From assembly GCF_013911085.1 (NCBI RefSeq), contig NZ_JACERN010000046.1, positions 1 to 64,000 on the forward strand: a DNA stretch of 64,000 bases. The letters run 5' to 3'. The DNA comes from Aquitalea aquatica (GTDB lineage Bacteria; Pseudomonadota; Gammaproteobacteria; Burkholderiales; Chromobacteriaceae). Each line of letters begins with the position of its first letter. Position 1 is the first letter of the stretch. The notes below the pieces were generated by a model. That model had not been told where the DNA came from. It did no database searches and saw only the letters and a program-made list of their open reading frames with translations. Below are positions 39,854 to 50,164 of this stretch, piece by piece. A program made the position numbers and the translations under genes.

Positions 39854-40633
39854 TCAAGGCATGGCGGCACTGCTCTCCGGCAGCGTGGCCCCGCCATCCA
39901 CCACGATGGTCTGGCCCGTGATATAGCCAGCAGCATCGGAGGCGAGAAACAGCATCGCCGCTGCGATATCCGTCGGCTCGCCCAGCCGGCCCAGCGGAAT
40001 GCTGCCGGCAATAGCCGCATTCAGGCCGGCATCGCCCAGATTGTCCATGGCTGGTGTGCGTATCATCCCGGGCTCCACCCCGTTGACGGTAATGTGATCA
40101 GCCGCCAGTTCCAGTGCAGCGGCACGGATAAAGCCGTTGACCCCGGCCTTGGACGCGGCGTAATGCGCCAGCCCCGGATAGGCAACCCGTGGGCCGGTCA
40201 CCGATGAAGTGGCAATGATGCGCCCGCCACCCTGGCCACGCATGGCCGGCTGTGCGGCCTGGCTCAGCCAGAACAATGCCTGCAGGTTGACGGCCAGCGT
40301 GCGTTGCAGCAGTGCCGGGCGGATATCGGCAAACGCCGTCAGCGGGAAATAAGCGGCATTGTGGATCAGCACATCCAGCCGGCCCTGTTGTTCCAGCACG
40401 CGGTCCACCAGTGCGGCGGCCTGCTCTGGCTCGGCCAGATCGCACTGGCAGGCACTGGCCTGCAGGCCTTGCGCCCGCAAGGCTGCGGCCGTGGCCTGGG
40501 CCAGTTCTCCCTGCAAGTCCGCCACCACCACCGTGGCGGCATGGCGGGCAAACAGCTGGCAGATGGCTGCACCTATGCCTTGCGCGCCGCCGGTCACCAG
40601 GACCACCTTGCCGGCAAAGTCGAGCTTGAGCAT
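39854..40633 (-). CDS. Short-chain dehydrogenase/reductase, partner of MoaF
   Basis: SDR oxidoreductase of 259 residues with TGGAQGIGAA, NAAYFP in place of the NNAG motif, catalytic Ser in IATSSVTG, YAASK and YITGQTIVVDGG. It begins nine bases after the moaF stop and is in the same minus-strand operon. SDR-plus-moaF pairs are known from the monoamine regulon of Klebsiella (moaE-moaF), which is why I link the two; the reaction is not established. Confidence 0.88.
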   Translation of the reverse strand: MLKLDFAGKVVLVTGGAQGIGAAICQLFARHAATVVVADLQGELAQATAAALRAQGLQASACQCDLAEPEQAAALVDRVLEQQGRLDVLIHNAAYFPLTAFADIRPALLQRTLAVNLQALFWLSQAAQPAMRGQGGGRIIATSSVTGPRVAYPGLAHYAASKAGVNGFIRAAALELAADHITVNGVEPGMIRTPAMDNLGDAGLNAAIAGSIPLGRLGEPTDIAAAMLFLASDAAGYITGQTIVVDGGATLPESSAAMP

Positions 40634-40642
40634 GGCCGCTCC

Positions 40643-41476
40643 TCAGTCGTGTAGCAGGTGGCTGGTGCGGTTGAGGACCTGCGCCTTTGCGCCCACCGGG
40701 AAATTGGAAATGGCAGTGAAGTCATTGCCCTGATAGCCGAAAATCTTGCCGTCGGTTTTCAGTTGCTGCAGGTCGATCAGCACCACGCCCAGCGTGGGGA
40801 TGATTTTCTCGCGCCAGACAAACAGGTAGAGCGCCTCGTCCAGCTTGAAATAATGGCAACGGTCCACATCGGCCAGCCCCTGTTCCACGCCTTGCAAGCA
40901 CTGCCAGGTATAAAAGTGGCTGTTCAGATAGATATGCTCGTAACACTCGGTGGGGCTGTAGCGGTACTGATTGCGCAGGCCGATCAACTCGTCGCTGACG
41001 TGGTGCAGGGCGGTGCTGGCCGTAAGCGGCTGATTCAGGCTGCCATGGGCAAACTGGCAGCGCACTGCGGTCAGCTCCTGACCCTGATTGACGCGACTGA
41101 AGGCGGATTGTGCCACATCCTGCGCGCTGGGTAATTGCCCAGCCACTGCGGTAAACACGGCACGCTCAATATCCAGCACCAGGCTGAGCGAGTGGCCATG
41201 TTGCTGGCGCGGGATGAAATCCAGCAGCACGATGCCGGGGCGCAGGCTGCTGGCGCGGTAAGCGCCCTGGCCGACAAAGCCCTCGGCGCTACCCTTGCTC
41301 ATGGTTTCCAGCTGGCAATCCTGCTCGCCCACCTGCAGGCTGGCGCTGCTGCCATCGGCAAAGTGCAGCACAAACTGACGTCCTTGCAGGACTGCTGTGC
41401 TGGGAAGAATGTGGCTGTCCGGGGCGAAACCATCGGCCAGATCGCCGACGGGAATGAATACGGGTTGGCTGCTCAT
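40643..41476 (-). CDS. moaF: MoaF-family protein
   Basis: Protein of 277 residues with two tandem beta-barrel-like MoaF halves: an N-terminal part (LADGFAPDSHILPST, VLHFADGSSASLQVG) and a C-terminal part (YRYSPTECYEHIYLNSHFYTWQCLQGVE, FVWREKIIPTLGVVLIDLQQLKTDGKIFG, both longer than I quote in one piece). The name is historical: it comes from the Klebsiella monoamine regulon, and there is no sign of molybdenum cofactor synthesis here. The start at 41476 has AGGAGAAC upstream; a longer frame is not supported. It is the first gene of a moaF-SDR operon and may act on or bind an aromatic amine-derived compound. Confidence 0.85.
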   Translation of the reverse strand: MSSQPVFIPVGDLADGFAPDSHILPSTAVLQGRQFVLHFADGSSASLQVGEQDCQLETMSKGSAEGFVGQGAYRASSLRPGIVLLDFIPRQQHGHSLSLVLDIERAVFTAVAGQLPSAQDVAQSAFSRVNQGQELTAVRCQFAHGSLNQPLTASTALHHVSDELIGLRNQYRYSPTECYEHIYLNSHFYTWQCLQGVEQGLADVDRCHYFKLDEALYLFVWREKIIPTLGVVLIDLQQLKTDGKIFGYQGNDFTAISNFPVGAKAQVLNRTSHLLHD

Positions 41477-41570
41477 CTCGTTCTCCTGATGGGTAAAGGC
41501 CCGATAAGTGTGTGAGAGCAGCTTGGCTGACACCATCCACCATTTGGTTGAGTTTGTCGCACCCGCCATA

Positions 41571-41609
41571 GCAAAACGGGGCGGCTTCCCGTACAGGAAG
41601 CCACCCCGT
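41571..41609 (-). terminator. Intrinsic terminator of fabI
   Basis: On the minus strand ACGGGGTGGCTTCC and GGAAGCCGCCCCGT form a long stem (41609-41596 with 41589-41576) followed by TTTTG. It lies 42 bases after the fabI stop. Confidence 0.85.
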
Positions 41610-41651
41610 GGCAGCAGTGTCAGCAGCGCAGCCAGGCTGCGCCGGGATGCA

Positions 41652-42440
41652 TCAGGCGTCCGGTACGTTCATCGAGTTGATGCTGAAGCCTGCATCAACA
41701 TAGGTGATTTCGCCGGTAATGCCGGAGGACAGGTCCGACAGCAGGAAGGCAGCGGTGTTGCCCACTTCCTCGGTGGTGACGTTGCGGCGCAGACAGGACT
41801 GGCCGGCAGCAATCGACAGCAGCTTGGAGAAGCCGGAAATGCCGGCAGCGGCCAGGGTCTTGATCGGACCGGCGGACAGGCCGTTGACACGGATATTGTC
41901 CTTGCCCAGGCTGGCAGCCATGAAGCGTACCGACGATTCCAAGCTGGCCTTGGCCAGACCCATCACGTTGTAGTTCGGGATGGCACGGATGGCACCCAGG
42001 TAGGACAGGGTCAGCAGGGCGGCATTGCGGCCTTGCATCATCGGGCGTGCTGCCTTGGCCAGTGCCGGGAAGCTGTAAGCGGAAACATCGTGCGCGGTGT
42101 GGAAAGCTTCGCGGGTCAGTGCGTCCAGGAAGTCGCCTTCCAGCGATTCGCGCGGGGCGAAGGCAATGGCATGCACCAGGCCGTCCAGACCATCCCACTG
42201 TTTGCCCAGATCGACAAACAGCTGGTTGATTTCATCATCGCTCTGCACATCGCAGCGGAAAACCAGCTCGCTGCCGAAATCCTTGGCCATTTCACGTACA
42301 CGGTCTTCCAGCTTGTCCACCACATAGGTGAAAGCCAGCTCCGCGCCTTGCTTGTGGCACGCCTGGGCGATGCCATAGGCGATGGAGCGGTTGGAGATCA
42401 TGCCGGTAATCAGAATTTTTTTGCCTTGCAGAAAGCCCAT
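41652..42440 (-). CDS. fabI: Enoyl-[acyl-carrier-protein] reductase (NADH)
   Basis: Reduces trans-2-enoyl-ACP in the last step of each fatty-acid elongation cycle; it is the triclosan target. It has 262 residues, the usual size. It shows the FabI glycine motif [26 protein letters not shown], the catalytic [12 protein letters not shown] (Tyr-x6-Lys) and [17 protein letters not shown]. The ATG at 42440 has TTGGAGT upstream; a frame 14 codons longer is unsupported. It is monocistronic, with its own promoter and terminator. Confidence 0.97.
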   Translation of the reverse strand: MGFLQGKKILITGMISNRSIAYGIAQACHKQGAELAFTYVVDKLEDRVREMAKDFGSELVFRCDVQSDDEINQLFVDLGKQWDGLDGLVHAIAFAPRESLEGDFLDALTREAFHTAHDVSAYSFPALAKAARPMMQGRNAALLTLSYLGAIRAIPNYNVMGLAKASLESSVRFMAASLGKDNIRVNGLSAGPIKTLAAAGISGFSKLLSIAAGQSCLRRNVTTEEVGNTAAFLLSDLSSGITGEITYVDAGFSINSMNVPDA

Positions 42441-42471
42441 TTGGAGTCCTTCTTGGTAGAAACAGGGGGGC

Positions 42472-42501
42472 ATTATACCCAAGCCTGCGCTACGCTGTCG
42501 T
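42472..42501 (-). promoter_or_regulatory. Sigma-70 promoter of fabI
   Basis: On the minus strand a perfect -10 TATAAT (42477-42472) has ACGACA (42501-42496) 18 bases upstream as a 4/6 -35. The rest of the 42441-42770 gap shows GC-rich sequence and no gene; yejA must also be transcribed from it. Confidence 0.65.
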
Positions 42502-42770
42502 GGGGATTGTCCGACAGCCGTCGTGCACGCGGCGGCAAGGCCGCGAATCGCGCGTCCGGCAGACGGTCGGAAAAAGGTTTATATCGTGGTAACAGGCCGT
42601 GCGCCACGGGCTGGGGCGTTCCGCCGCCAGCCGGAAACAGGCTATCCTGTCCACAATGCATGATTATCCCGTTCTGCCCGGGCTGGGCGGCAGACTGTTG
42701 CCGGCAGACGCAAAACGGAAAACCGCAATGATAAGCTAGTCATGATTAATGCGTAAGCAGTCACAACAAT

Positions 42771-44558
42771 ATGAAACAACAACATTGGCTAGGGGTTTTG
42801 CTGCTGCTGTGGGCTGCCAGGGGGATGGCTGCTCCGGCTCAGGCCATGGGCTATACCCCGAAATACGCCGCCGGTTTTACACATTTTGACTATGTCGAGC
42901 CGCAAGCGCCCAAGGGCGGGCAGCTGGTATTGCCGGCGCAGGGCAGTTTCGACACGCTCAATCCCTTTACGCTTAAAGGGGACAAGGCCGATGGCGTGCA
43001 GGCGCTGCTGCTGGATACCCTGGGCGTGTCCAGCGAGGATGAGCCCTACAGCTGCTATGGCCTGCTGGCCGACGACATGCAATTGGCCGCCGACAAGTTG
43101 TCGGTACGCTTTCACCTGAACCCGCTGGCGCGCTTCTCCAGTGGTCGCCCGGTGCAGGCGGCCGATGTCGTCGCCTCCTTCAATACGCTGACGCAGGATC
43201 GCAGCGCCGCACCGCTATACCGCTTGTACTGGGGCGATGTAAAGCAGGCGATTGCGGTGGATGGCGCCACCGTCCGTTTTGACTTCAAGCGCAAGAATTC
43301 CGAACTGCACATGACACTGTGTCAGCTGCCGGTGTTTTCCCGGCAATGGCTTGCCGGTGGCAAGTCGCTGGCCGATGCAGCACTGTCGCCGCCTGTCGGC
43401 TCCGGCCCTTACGTGCTGGAGCGCTATGACCTGGGCAAGAACATCAGCTTCAAGCGCAACCCGCAGTACTGGGCAGCCAGGCTGCCGGTACGCCAGGGCA
43501 TGTTCAATTTCGACCGCATCAGCTATCGCTATTACCAGGACGAAACTGCGCGGCTGGAAGCCTTCAAGGCTGGTGAATTCGATGTGTCGGCCGAAAACAT
43601 GGCCAAACAATGGGCGCGTGGCTATGTCGGCCCCAAGTTTGACGATGGCCGCATCATCAAGAAAACCCTGACGCACCAGCGCAGTGCCGGCATGCAGGGC
43701 TTTGTGTTCAATCTGCGGCGGCAGCAGTTTGACGACAAGCGCTTGCGCCAGGCCATCAGCCTGGCCTTCGATTTCGAATGGGCTAACCGTAACCTGTTTT
43801 ATGGCCAGTACCAGCGCAGCAACAGTTTTTTCACCAATAGCGATCTGGCAGCCCGTGGTCTGCCGGGGCCGGATGAGCTGAAGCTGCTCGAACCCATCAA
43901 GGGAAAACTGGACCCCGCCGTGTTCGGCCTGCCGGTGGAACCGCCGTTTACCGATGGCCGCTATGGCATCCGCCGTAATCTGCGGCAGGCGCGCCAGCTG
44001 TTGTTCGAGGCGGGCTGGCGCTACGAGGGCGGCCAACTGGTGGATCACCGTGGCCGGCCGCTACGCATCGAGTTTCTCACCTATTCCAAGGTATACGACC
44101 GGGTGGCCAGCGGCTGGCAGCAGAATCTGGCCAAGCTGGGTATTACCCTGACGGTGCGGCTGGTAGATCCTGCCATCTACCAGCGCCGGCTGAATGATTT
44201 CGACTACGACATGACGGTGGTGGTGTACGGCGCCAGCAATAGCCCGGGCAACGAGCAACTGGACTACCACAGCTGTCAGGCGGCGCAGACCCCCGGTTCG
44301 CAAAACTGGGCCGGACTGTGCGACCCGGCGGTAGAGGCACTGCTGCCCAATTTCCAGCGGTTTGCCGACCGTCGCCAATTGCAGGCGGCCAGCCGCGCGC
44401 TGGACCGGGTCTTGCGTGCCGGCTATTACCTGCTGCCCAACTGGTATCTGCCTTATTACCGCATGGCCTGGTGGAACCGCTTTGGCCAGCCGGCCAAGCT
44501 GCCTTTGTATTACAGCCCGACCACGTGGGCCATCGAAACCTGGTGGGAGAAGAAATGA
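42771..44558 (+). CDS. yejA: Peptide ABC transporter substrate-binding protein YejA
   Basis: Periplasmic solute-binding protein of 595 residues, family 5 (SBP_bac_5). A signal peptide ends near MAAPAQA. Characteristic YejA sequence includes FDYVEPQAPKGG, GSFDTLNPFTLKGD and YSPTTWAIETWW at the end. With YejB, E and F it takes up short peptides and peptide antibiotics of the microcin C type. No clear ribosome-binding site is visible before this ATG. Its stop overlaps the yejB start (ATGA). Confidence 0.93.
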   Translation: MKQQHWLGVLLLLWAARGMAAPAQAMGYTPKYAAGFTHFDYVEPQAPKGGQLVLPAQGSFDTLNPFTLKGDKADGVQALLLDTLGVSSEDEPYSCYGLLADDMQLAADKLSVRFHLNPLARFSSGRPVQAADVVASFNTLTQDRSAAPLYRLYWGDVKQAIAVDGATVRFDFKRKNSELHMTLCQLPVFSRQWLAGGKSLADAALSPPVGSGPYVLERYDLGKNISFKRNPQYWAARLPVRQGMFNFDRISYRYYQDETARLEAFKAGEFDVSAENMAKQWARGYVGPKFDDGRIIKKTLTHQRSAGMQGFVFNLRRQQFDDKRLRQAISLAFDFEWANRNLFYGQYQRSNSFFTNSDLAARGLPGPDELKLLEPIKGKLDPAVFGLPVEPPFTDGRYGIRRNLRQARQLLFEAGWRYEGGQLVDHRGRPLRIEFLTYSKVYDRVASGWQQNLAKLGITLTVRLVDPAIYQRRLNDFDYDMTVVVYGASNSPGNEQLDYHSCQAAQTPGSQNWAGLCDPAVEALLPNFQRFADRRQLQAASRALDRVLRAGYYLLPNWYLPYYRMAWWNRFGQPAKLPLYYSPTTWAIETWWEKK

Positions 44559-45610
44559 GCATGTGGCGCTATATCCTCAAACGCCTGTTACTGATGATTC
44601 CCACCCTGATCGGCGTGCTGGCGCTCACCTTTGCCATCATCCAGCTGGTGCCGGGCGGGCCGGTGGAGCAGATGGTGCAGCAACTGGGCCACAGCGGTGT
44701 GGCCGGCGAGACGGTCAGCAGCGGCAGCCCGTATCAGAGTCGTGGTGGCCTGCAGCCGGAAGAGCTGCAGGCACTGCGCAAGCTGTATGGCTTTGACCAG
44801 CCGCCCTTGCAGCGCTTTGGCCACATGCTGGCCGGTTTTGCCCGCTTTGATCTGGGCGAGAGCTTTTTCCATCACCAGTCGGTGGCGCAGCTGATCCTGT
44901 CCAAGCTGCCGGTGTCGATGAGCATCGGCCTGTGGACATTTTTCATCACCTATCTGCTGTGCATTCCGCTGGGCATCGCCAAGGCGGTGCGCGACGGCAG
45001 CCTGTTCGATCTGGCCAGCAGCACGCTGATTCTGGTTGGCTATGCCATTCCCGGTTTCGTGCTGGGGGTGGCCTTGCTGGTGCTGTTCGGGGGCGGCAGT
45101 TTCTGGCAGCTGTTCCCGCTGCGCGGGCTGGTGAGCGACAACTGGTCCAGCCTCAGTCTCGTCGACAAGCTGCTGGATTATCTGTGGCACATCGTGCTGC
45201 CAGTGACTGCCTCGGTAGTGGGGAATCTGGCGGTGATGACCATGCTCACCAAGAATGTGTTTCTGGAAGAAATCCGCCGCCAGTATGTCTACACCGCCCG
45301 CGCCAAGGGTTTGTCCGAGCGCGCCATCCTGTACCGCCATGTATTTCGCAATGCGCTGATCCCGCTGATTACCGGTTTCCCGGCGGCCTTTATCGGCGCG
45401 TTTTTTACCGGCAGCCTGCTGATCGAAACCCTGTTCTCGCTGGACGGGCTGGGCCTGCTGTCTTACGAGTCGGTGATGCGCCGCGATTATCCGGTGGTGA
45501 TGGGCAGCCTGTACGTGTTCACCTTGCTGGGCTTGCTGGCCAAGCTGCTGTCCGATCTGAGCTATGTGCTGGTGGACCCGCGCGTCAGTTTCGATGGAGG
45601 TGAGCGATGA
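44555..45610 (+). CDS. yejB: Peptide ABC transporter permease YejB
   Basis: Inner-membrane permease of 351 residues with about six helices. The N-terminus MWRYILKRLLLMIPTLIGVL and the EAA loop YTARAKGLSERAILYRHVFRNAL are typical of DppB/OppB-type permeases; the insert after helix 1 (residues about 45-75) is a YejB feature. It overlaps both neighbours by four bases. Confidence 0.93.
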   Translation: MSMWRYILKRLLLMIPTLIGVLALTFAIIQLVPGGPVEQMVQQLGHSGVAGETVSSGSPYQSRGGLQPEELQALRKLYGFDQPPLQRFGHMLAGFARFDLGESFFHHQSVAQLILSKLPVSMSIGLWTFFITYLLCIPLGIAKAVRDGSLFDLASSTLILVGYAIPGFVLGVALLVLFGGGSFWQLFPLRGLVSDNWSSLSLVDKLLDYLWHIVLPVTASVVGNLAVMTMLTKNVFLEEIRRQYVYTARAKGLSERAILYRHVFRNALIPLITGFPAAFIGAFFTGSLLIETLFSLDGLGLLSYESVMRRDYPVVMGSLYVFTLLGLLAKLLSDLSYVLVDPRVSFDGGER

Positions 45611-46638
45611 GCCATGCGCCCAGCCTCACTCCCGGCCAGCGCGCCTGGCGGCGCTTTTGCCAGCACAAGCGCGGCTTTTTCAGCTTGTGGCTGTTCTTGC
45701 TGCTGTTTGTGCTGTCGCTAGGGGCCGAGCTGCTCTCCAACGACCGGCCACTGGTGGTGCGTTATCACGACCAGCTGTATTTTCCTTTGCTGTTCGATTA
45801 CCAGGAAACCACCTTTGGCGGCGACTTTGATACCAGTACTGATTATCTCGACCCCTTCATCCAGGACCAGTTTGCCCGGCCAGGCAATTTCGCCATCTAT
45901 GCGCCCAATCCCTACAGCTACAACACGGTCAATTATTTTGCCGACAACCCAAACCCGGCGGCGCCGTCGGCCGACAATGTGCTGGGCACCGATGATCGCG
46001 GCCGGGACGTGCTGGCACGGCTGATCTACGGCTTTCGGGTATCGGTGCTGTTTGCATTGGCGCTGACCGTGTCCGGCACCCTGCTGGGGGTGCTGTTCGG
46101 CTCGCTGCAGGGTTTTTTCGGCGGCAAGTTCGATCTTGTGCTGCAAAGGCTGCTGGAAATCTGGGGCAGCCTGCCCGAGCTTTACCTGCTGATTATTCTG
46201 GCCTCGTTGTTCAAGCCCAGCCTGCTGTTGCTGTTATTGCTGCTGACGGTGTTCGGCTGGATGGGGCTGGCCGATTATGTGCGGGCCGAATTCCTGCGCA
46301 ACCGCCAGCTGGAATATGTGCTGGCGGCCCGTTCGCTAGGGCTGAACAGCCTGCAGATCATGTGGCGGCATTTGCTGCCCAACAGCCTGACGCCGGTATT
46401 GGCCTTTCTGCCCTTTCGGGTGAGCGGGGCGATCCTGGCACTCACCAGCCTGGATTTTCTCGGCCTGGGCGTACCATCCAGCACACCCAGCCTGGGTGAG
46501 CTGCTGGCCCAGGGCAAGGACAATCTGGACGCCTGGTGGATTGCTCTGCCCACCTTCGCCGTCCTCACCACCACCCTGCTATTGCTGATCTTCATCGGTG
46601 AAGGGCTGCGTGCCGCCATGGATACCCGGAAAGGCTGA
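45607..46638 (+). CDS. yejE: Peptide ABC transporter permease YejE
   Basis: Second permease, 343 residues, with an N-terminal cytoplasmic segment (QRAWRRFCQHKRGFFSLW), a long periplasmic loop (about 45-130) with the YejE blocks YHDQLYFPLLFDYQETTFGGD in part, GTDDRGRDVLARLIYG, and the EAA motif ARSLGLNSLQIMWRHLLPN. It is coupled to yejB by an ATGA overlap. Confidence 0.93.
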   Translation: MSHAPSLTPGQRAWRRFCQHKRGFFSLWLFLLLFVLSLGAELLSNDRPLVVRYHDQLYFPLLFDYQETTFGGDFDTSTDYLDPFIQDQFARPGNFAIYAPNPYSYNTVNYFADNPNPAAPSADNVLGTDDRGRDVLARLIYGFRVSVLFALALTVSGTLLGVLFGSLQGFFGGKFDLVLQRLLEIWGSLPELYLLIILASLFKPSLLLLLLLLTVFGWMGLADYVRAEFLRNRQLEYVLAARSLGLNSLQIMWRHLLPNSLTPVLAFLPFRVSGAILALTSLDFLGLGVPSSTPSLGELLAQGKDNLDAWWIALPTFAVLTTTLLLLIFIGEGLRAAMDTRKG

Positions 46639-46639
46639 G

Positions 46640-48211
46640 ATGGAGACCCTGTTGACCGTTGCCGCACTCAATGCCCACTTTGGCCGCCAGCAAGTGTTGT
46701 CCTCTGTGGGCTTCAGCGTGGCTGCTGGTGAAAAGGTGGCGCTGGTGGGCGAATCCGGCTCCGGCAAAACCGTGACTGCCCAGGCCCTGCTGCAGCTCAA
46801 TCCCGATGTCCGGCTCAGCGGCTCCATCCGCCTGGCCGGTGAGGAGCTGTTGGGGGCCGGCGAAAAGCGCCTGCGCCAGATACGCGGCCGTGACATCGCC
46901 ATGATTTTCCAGGAGCCGATGCATGCGCTGAATCCCTTGTTCACCATTGGCCGGCAAATCGGCGAAACCCTCACCCTGCACCTGGGACTGACGGCGCGTG
47001 AAGCCCGTGCCGAAGCTATTCGCCTGTTGCTGCGTACCGGCATCAGCGAAGCCGCCGACAAGATCGACAGCTACCCCTTCCAGCTGTCCGGCGGCCAGCG
47101 CCAGCGCGCGATGATCGCCATGGCCCTGGCTTGCCGGCCGCGTTTGCTGATTGCCGACGAACCGACCACGGCACTGGATGTGACGGTGCAGGCGCAAATC
47201 CTGCAATTGCTGGACGAGTTGCAGCAGGAGCTGGGCATGGCGGTGCTGTTCATCACCCACGACCTCAATCTGGTGCGGCGTTTTGCCGACAAGGTGGTGG
47301 TGATGCGCGGCGGCCTGGTGGTGGAAAGCGGCAAGGTGGCACAGGTGTTCCGCCAGCCTTCCCATCCCTATACTGCCGAATTGCTGGCCAGCCGGCCGGA
47401 TGTGCTGGATGACGCAGCAGCGCCTGCCGCGCCGCCGCGGCTGCAGGTGCGCAATCTGGCGGTCAGCTATCTACAGAAACGCGGCCTGCTCCGCCGGCAC
47501 GAGCAGACGGTGTTGCAGGATGTGTCACTGAGCGTGCCGGCCGGGCGGACGCTGGGCATTGTCGGGGAGTCCGGCTCAGGCAAAACCACGCTGGGCCTTG
47601 CCCTGTTGCGGCTATTGCCATGCCAGGGCGAGATCAGTCTGGATGATGTCGATTTGCAAGGTTTGCGTGGTGGCGCTTTACGCCGGGCGCGCAAGGATTT
47701 CCAGGTAGTATTCCAGGACCCGTTCGCCGCGCTGTCGCCACGGCTGACCGTGGGGCAGATCGTGGCCGAAGGGCTGGAGCTGCATCAGCCGCAGCTCAGC
47801 CGTGCCGAAATCCGTCAGCAGGTGGTGGCCACCCTGGCCGAAGTTGGCCTGCATCATGAATTCATGGAGCGCTATCCGCATGAATTCTCCGGCGGCCAGC
47901 GCCAGCGCATTGCTATTGCCCGGGCATTGATTCTCAAACCCAAGCTCTTGCTGCTGGACGAACCCACCAGTGCGCTGGATGCCACCTTGCAAAAACAGGT
48001 ACTGCAGCTGTTGCGCAGCCTGCAGCGCAAATACGGCCTCAGTTATCTGTTCATCAGTCATGATCTGGCGGTGATCCGCGCGGTAGCGCATCAGGTGCTG
48101 GTGTTGCAGGGCGGGCGGATAGTGGAGCAGGGCGATGCTGCCCAGCTGTTCGCTGCGCCACAGCAGGCCTATACCCGCCAATTGCTGGCGGCGGCCTTGC
48201 CGGACTCTTGA
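46640..48211 (+). CDS. yejF: Peptide ABC transporter ATPase YejF (two ABC domains)
   Basis: Fused double ATPase of 523 residues that drives the YejBE permease. Domain 1 (about 5-260): Walker [11 protein letters not shown], signature [11 protein letters not shown], Walker B LLIADEP. Domain 2 (about 270-523): Walker [11 protein letters not shown], signature [11 protein letters not shown], Walker B LLLLDEP. The ATG at 46640 lies one base after the yejE stop; the 14 codons further upstream belong to another frame of yejE. Confidence 0.94.
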   Translation: METLLTVAALNAHFGRQQVLSSVGFSVAAGEKVALVGESGSGKTVTAQALLQLNPDVRLSGSIRLAGEELLGAGEKRLRQIRGRDIAMIFQEPMHALNPLFTIGRQIGETLTLHLGLTAREARAEAIRLLLRTGISEAADKIDSYPFQLSGGQRQRAMIAMALACRPRLLIADEPTTALDVTVQAQILQLLDELQQELGMAVLFITHDLNLVRRFADKVVVMRGGLVVESGKVAQVFRQPSHPYTAELLASRPDVLDDAAAPAAPPRLQVRNLAVSYLQKRGLLRRHEQTVLQDVSLSVPAGRTLGIVGESGSGKTTLGLALLRLLPCQGEISLDDVDLQGLRGGALRRARKDFQVVFQDPFAALSPRLTVGQIVAEGLELHQPQLSRAEIRQQVVATLAEVGLHHEFMERYPHEFSGGQRQRIAIARALILKPKLLLLDEPTSALDATLQKQVLQLLRSLQRKYGLSYLFISHDLAVIRAVAHQVLVLQGGRIVEQGDAAQLFAAPQQAYTRQLLAAALPDS

Positions 48212-48368
48212 AAAGCGCCGCTGGCGCTCCCATTGTCTATGGATGGCCGTGGTTGACCGCACTGTGCAGGCCGGCAGGGCGGCAAAACCGCGGTTGCCCC
48301 GCAGGCAGTCAATTGTTAACATCAGCGGTTAACGACACTGCAAACCACCCCGAATACTAGAGGAAGCC

Positions 48369-48695
48369 ATGAGCGATCTTATCCTGCACGTAACCGACGA
48401 CTCCTTTGAACAAGACGTCCTGAAGGCCGATGTGCCGGTACTGGTCGACTACTGGGCGGAATGGTGTGGTCCGTGCAAGATGATCGCCCCCATCCTGGAC
48501 GAAGTGGCCAAGGAATACGCCGGTCGCCTGAAAGTGGCCAAGCTCAACATCGACCAGAACGAGCTGACCCCGCCGAAATTCGGCATTCGCGGCATCCCGA
48601 CCCTGATGATTTTCAAGGACGGCCAGGTTGCCGCCACCAAGGTGGGCGCACTGGCCAAGAGCCAGCTGGCCGCCTTCATTGACAGCCACATCTAA
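48369..48695 (+). CDS. trxA: Thioredoxin 1
   Basis: Cytoplasmic disulfide reductase of 108 residues. The redox motif WCGPC is at about 32-36, and the cis-proline block [14 protein letters not shown] and the tail [12 protein letters not shown] are typical. AGAGGAAG precedes the ATG. It lies upstream of rho with a weak terminator between, as in many betaproteobacteria. Confidence 0.97.
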   Translation: MSDLILHVTDDSFEQDVLKADVPVLVDYWAEWCGPCKMIAPILDEVAKEYAGRLKVAKLNIDQNELTPPKFGIRGIPTLMIFKDGQVAATKVGALAKSQLAAFIDSHI

Positions 48696-48726
48696 AGCGT
48701 CTATTCTCGACTGAACATTCTTCAAG

Positions 48727-48752
48727 CAGGCGGCGCATCAGCCGCCTGTTTC
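48727..48752 (+). terminator. Weak terminator after trxA
   Basis: CAGGCGGC (48727-48734) and GCCGCCTG (48741-48748) flank GCATCA, with only TTTCG after the stem. Read-through into rho is possible. Confidence 0.6.
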
Positions 48753-48817
48753 GTATCCGCATCTACACCCCACAAACAGCGTTCTGCTCAATCTTTACGA
48801 GTCGACCAACGGCCGCT

Positions 48818-50074
48818 ATGCATTTATCTGATCTCAAACACCTTCATGTATCCCAGCTCGTGGAAATGGCTATTTCCAACGAGATCGAGGGCGCGAACCG
48901 CCTGCGCAAACAAGACCTCATTTTTGCGCTTCTGAAAAACCAGGCCAAAAAAGGCGAAAGCATCTTCGGCGAGGGCACCCTGGAAGTGCTGCCGGACGGT
49001 TTCGGTTTCCTGCGCAGCCCGGATACCTCGTATCTGGCTGGCCCGGATGACATCTATGTCAGCCCGTCGCAGATTCGCCGCTTCAATCTGCACACCGGGG
49101 ACTCCATCGAAGGCGAGATCCGCACCCCCAAGGATGGCGAACGCTACTTCGCCCTGGTGAAGGTGGACAAGGTCAACGGCGAACCGCCGGAAAACTCCAA
49201 GCACAAGATCCTGTTTGAAAACCTCACGCCGCTGTTCCCGACCGAGCAATTCAAGCTCGAGCGCGACATCCGCAGCGAGGAAAACATCACCAGCCGCATC
49301 ATCGATCTGATTGCCCCCATTGGCAAAGGCCAGCGCGCCTTGCTGGTGGCACCGCCCAAGTCCGGCAAGACGGTCATGCTGCAGCACATCGCGCACGCCA
49401 TCACCACCAATCACCCGGAAGCGGTGATGATTGTGTTGCTGATTGACGAGCGTCCGGAAGAAGTGACCGAAATGCAGCGCTCGGTGAAGGGCGAGGTCGT
49501 ATCCTCCACCTTCGACGAGCCGGCCACCCGCCACGTACAGGTTGCCGAAATGGTGATCGAAAAAGCCAAGCGTCTGGTCGAGCACAAGAAGGACGTAGTC
49601 ATCCTGCTGGACTCGGTGACCCGTCTGGCCCGCGCCTACAACACCGTGGTACCGGCCTCTGGCAAGGTACTGACCGGTGGTGTGGATGCCAACGCCCTGC
49701 AGCGCCCCAAGCGTTTCTTCGGTGCTGCGCGTAATGTGGAAGAGGGCGGCAGCCTGACCATTATCGCCACCGCGCTGATCGATACCGGCAGCCGCATGGA
49801 CGATGTGATCTACGAAGAATTCAAAGGTACTGGTAACTGCGAAATCCATCTGGATCGTCGCATGGCGGAAAAGCGCATTTTCCCGGCACTCAACATCAAC
49901 CGTTCCGGTACCCGTCGCGAAGAACTGCTGGTGCCGCAAGACCAGCTGCAGCGCATCTGGGTATTGCGCAAGCTGCTGTACCCGATGGACGACATCGAGG
50001 CGATGGAATTCCTGCAGGACAAGATCAAGGCCACCAAGTCCAATCTGGCCTTCTTCGACTCCATGCGCCGCTAA
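48818..50074 (+). CDS. rho: Transcription termination factor Rho
   Basis: Hexameric RNA helicase of 418 residues. It has an N-terminal helical domain ([18 protein letters not shown]), the cold-shock-like RNA-binding domain ([24 protein letters not shown]), Walker [10 protein letters not shown], the Q-loop and R-loop regions ([29 protein letters not shown]) and the C-terminal [10 protein letters not shown]. Length and motifs are standard; no insertion is present. Rho genes are usually autoregulated through their leader; the 66 bases before the ATG show no obvious structure. Confidence 0.98.
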   Translation: MHLSDLKHLHVSQLVEMAISNEIEGANRLRKQDLIFALLKNQAKKGESIFGEGTLEVLPDGFGFLRSPDTSYLAGPDDIYVSPSQIRRFNLHTGDSIEGEIRTPKDGERYFALVKVDKVNGEPPENSKHKILFENLTPLFPTEQFKLERDIRSEENITSRIIDLIAPIGKGQRALLVAPPKSGKTVMLQHIAHAITTNHPEAVMIVLLIDERPEEVTEMQRSVKGEVVSSTFDEPATRHVQVAEMVIEKAKRLVEHKKDVVILLDSVTRLARAYNTVVPASGKVLTGGVDANALQRPKRFFGAARNVEEGGSLTIIATALIDTGSRMDDVIYEEFKGTGNCEIHLDRRMAEKRIFPALNINRSGTRREELLVPQDQLQRIWVLRKLLYPMDDIEAMEFLQDKIKATKSNLAFFDSMRR

Positions 50075-50117
50075 GCCGGTAAGAACGGCATTCTGCGGAA
50101 TGCATAAGCAAAACCCG

Positions 50118-50147
50118 ACGCCGGGCCTGACAAGGTCTGGCGTTTTT
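50118..50147 (+). terminator. Intrinsic terminator of rho
   Basis: ACGCCGGGCCT (50118-50128) pairs, with two G-T wobbles, with AGGTCTGGCGT (50133-50143) around GACA, followed by a T run. Confidence 0.85.
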
Positions 50148-50164
50148 GTTAGTGATGGTCTGTG

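Noticed and set aside
40643-41476. MoaF as a molybdenum cofactor synthesis enzyme
   Set aside because: The family name derives from the Klebsiella monoamine regulon; no Moco gene or Moco enzyme is in the window.
48315-48333. Two GTTAAC copies 13 bases apart upstream of trxA as an HpaR-type site
   Set aside because: They do not fit TTAANWTGTTAA in spacing or core, and trxA has no link to the pathway.
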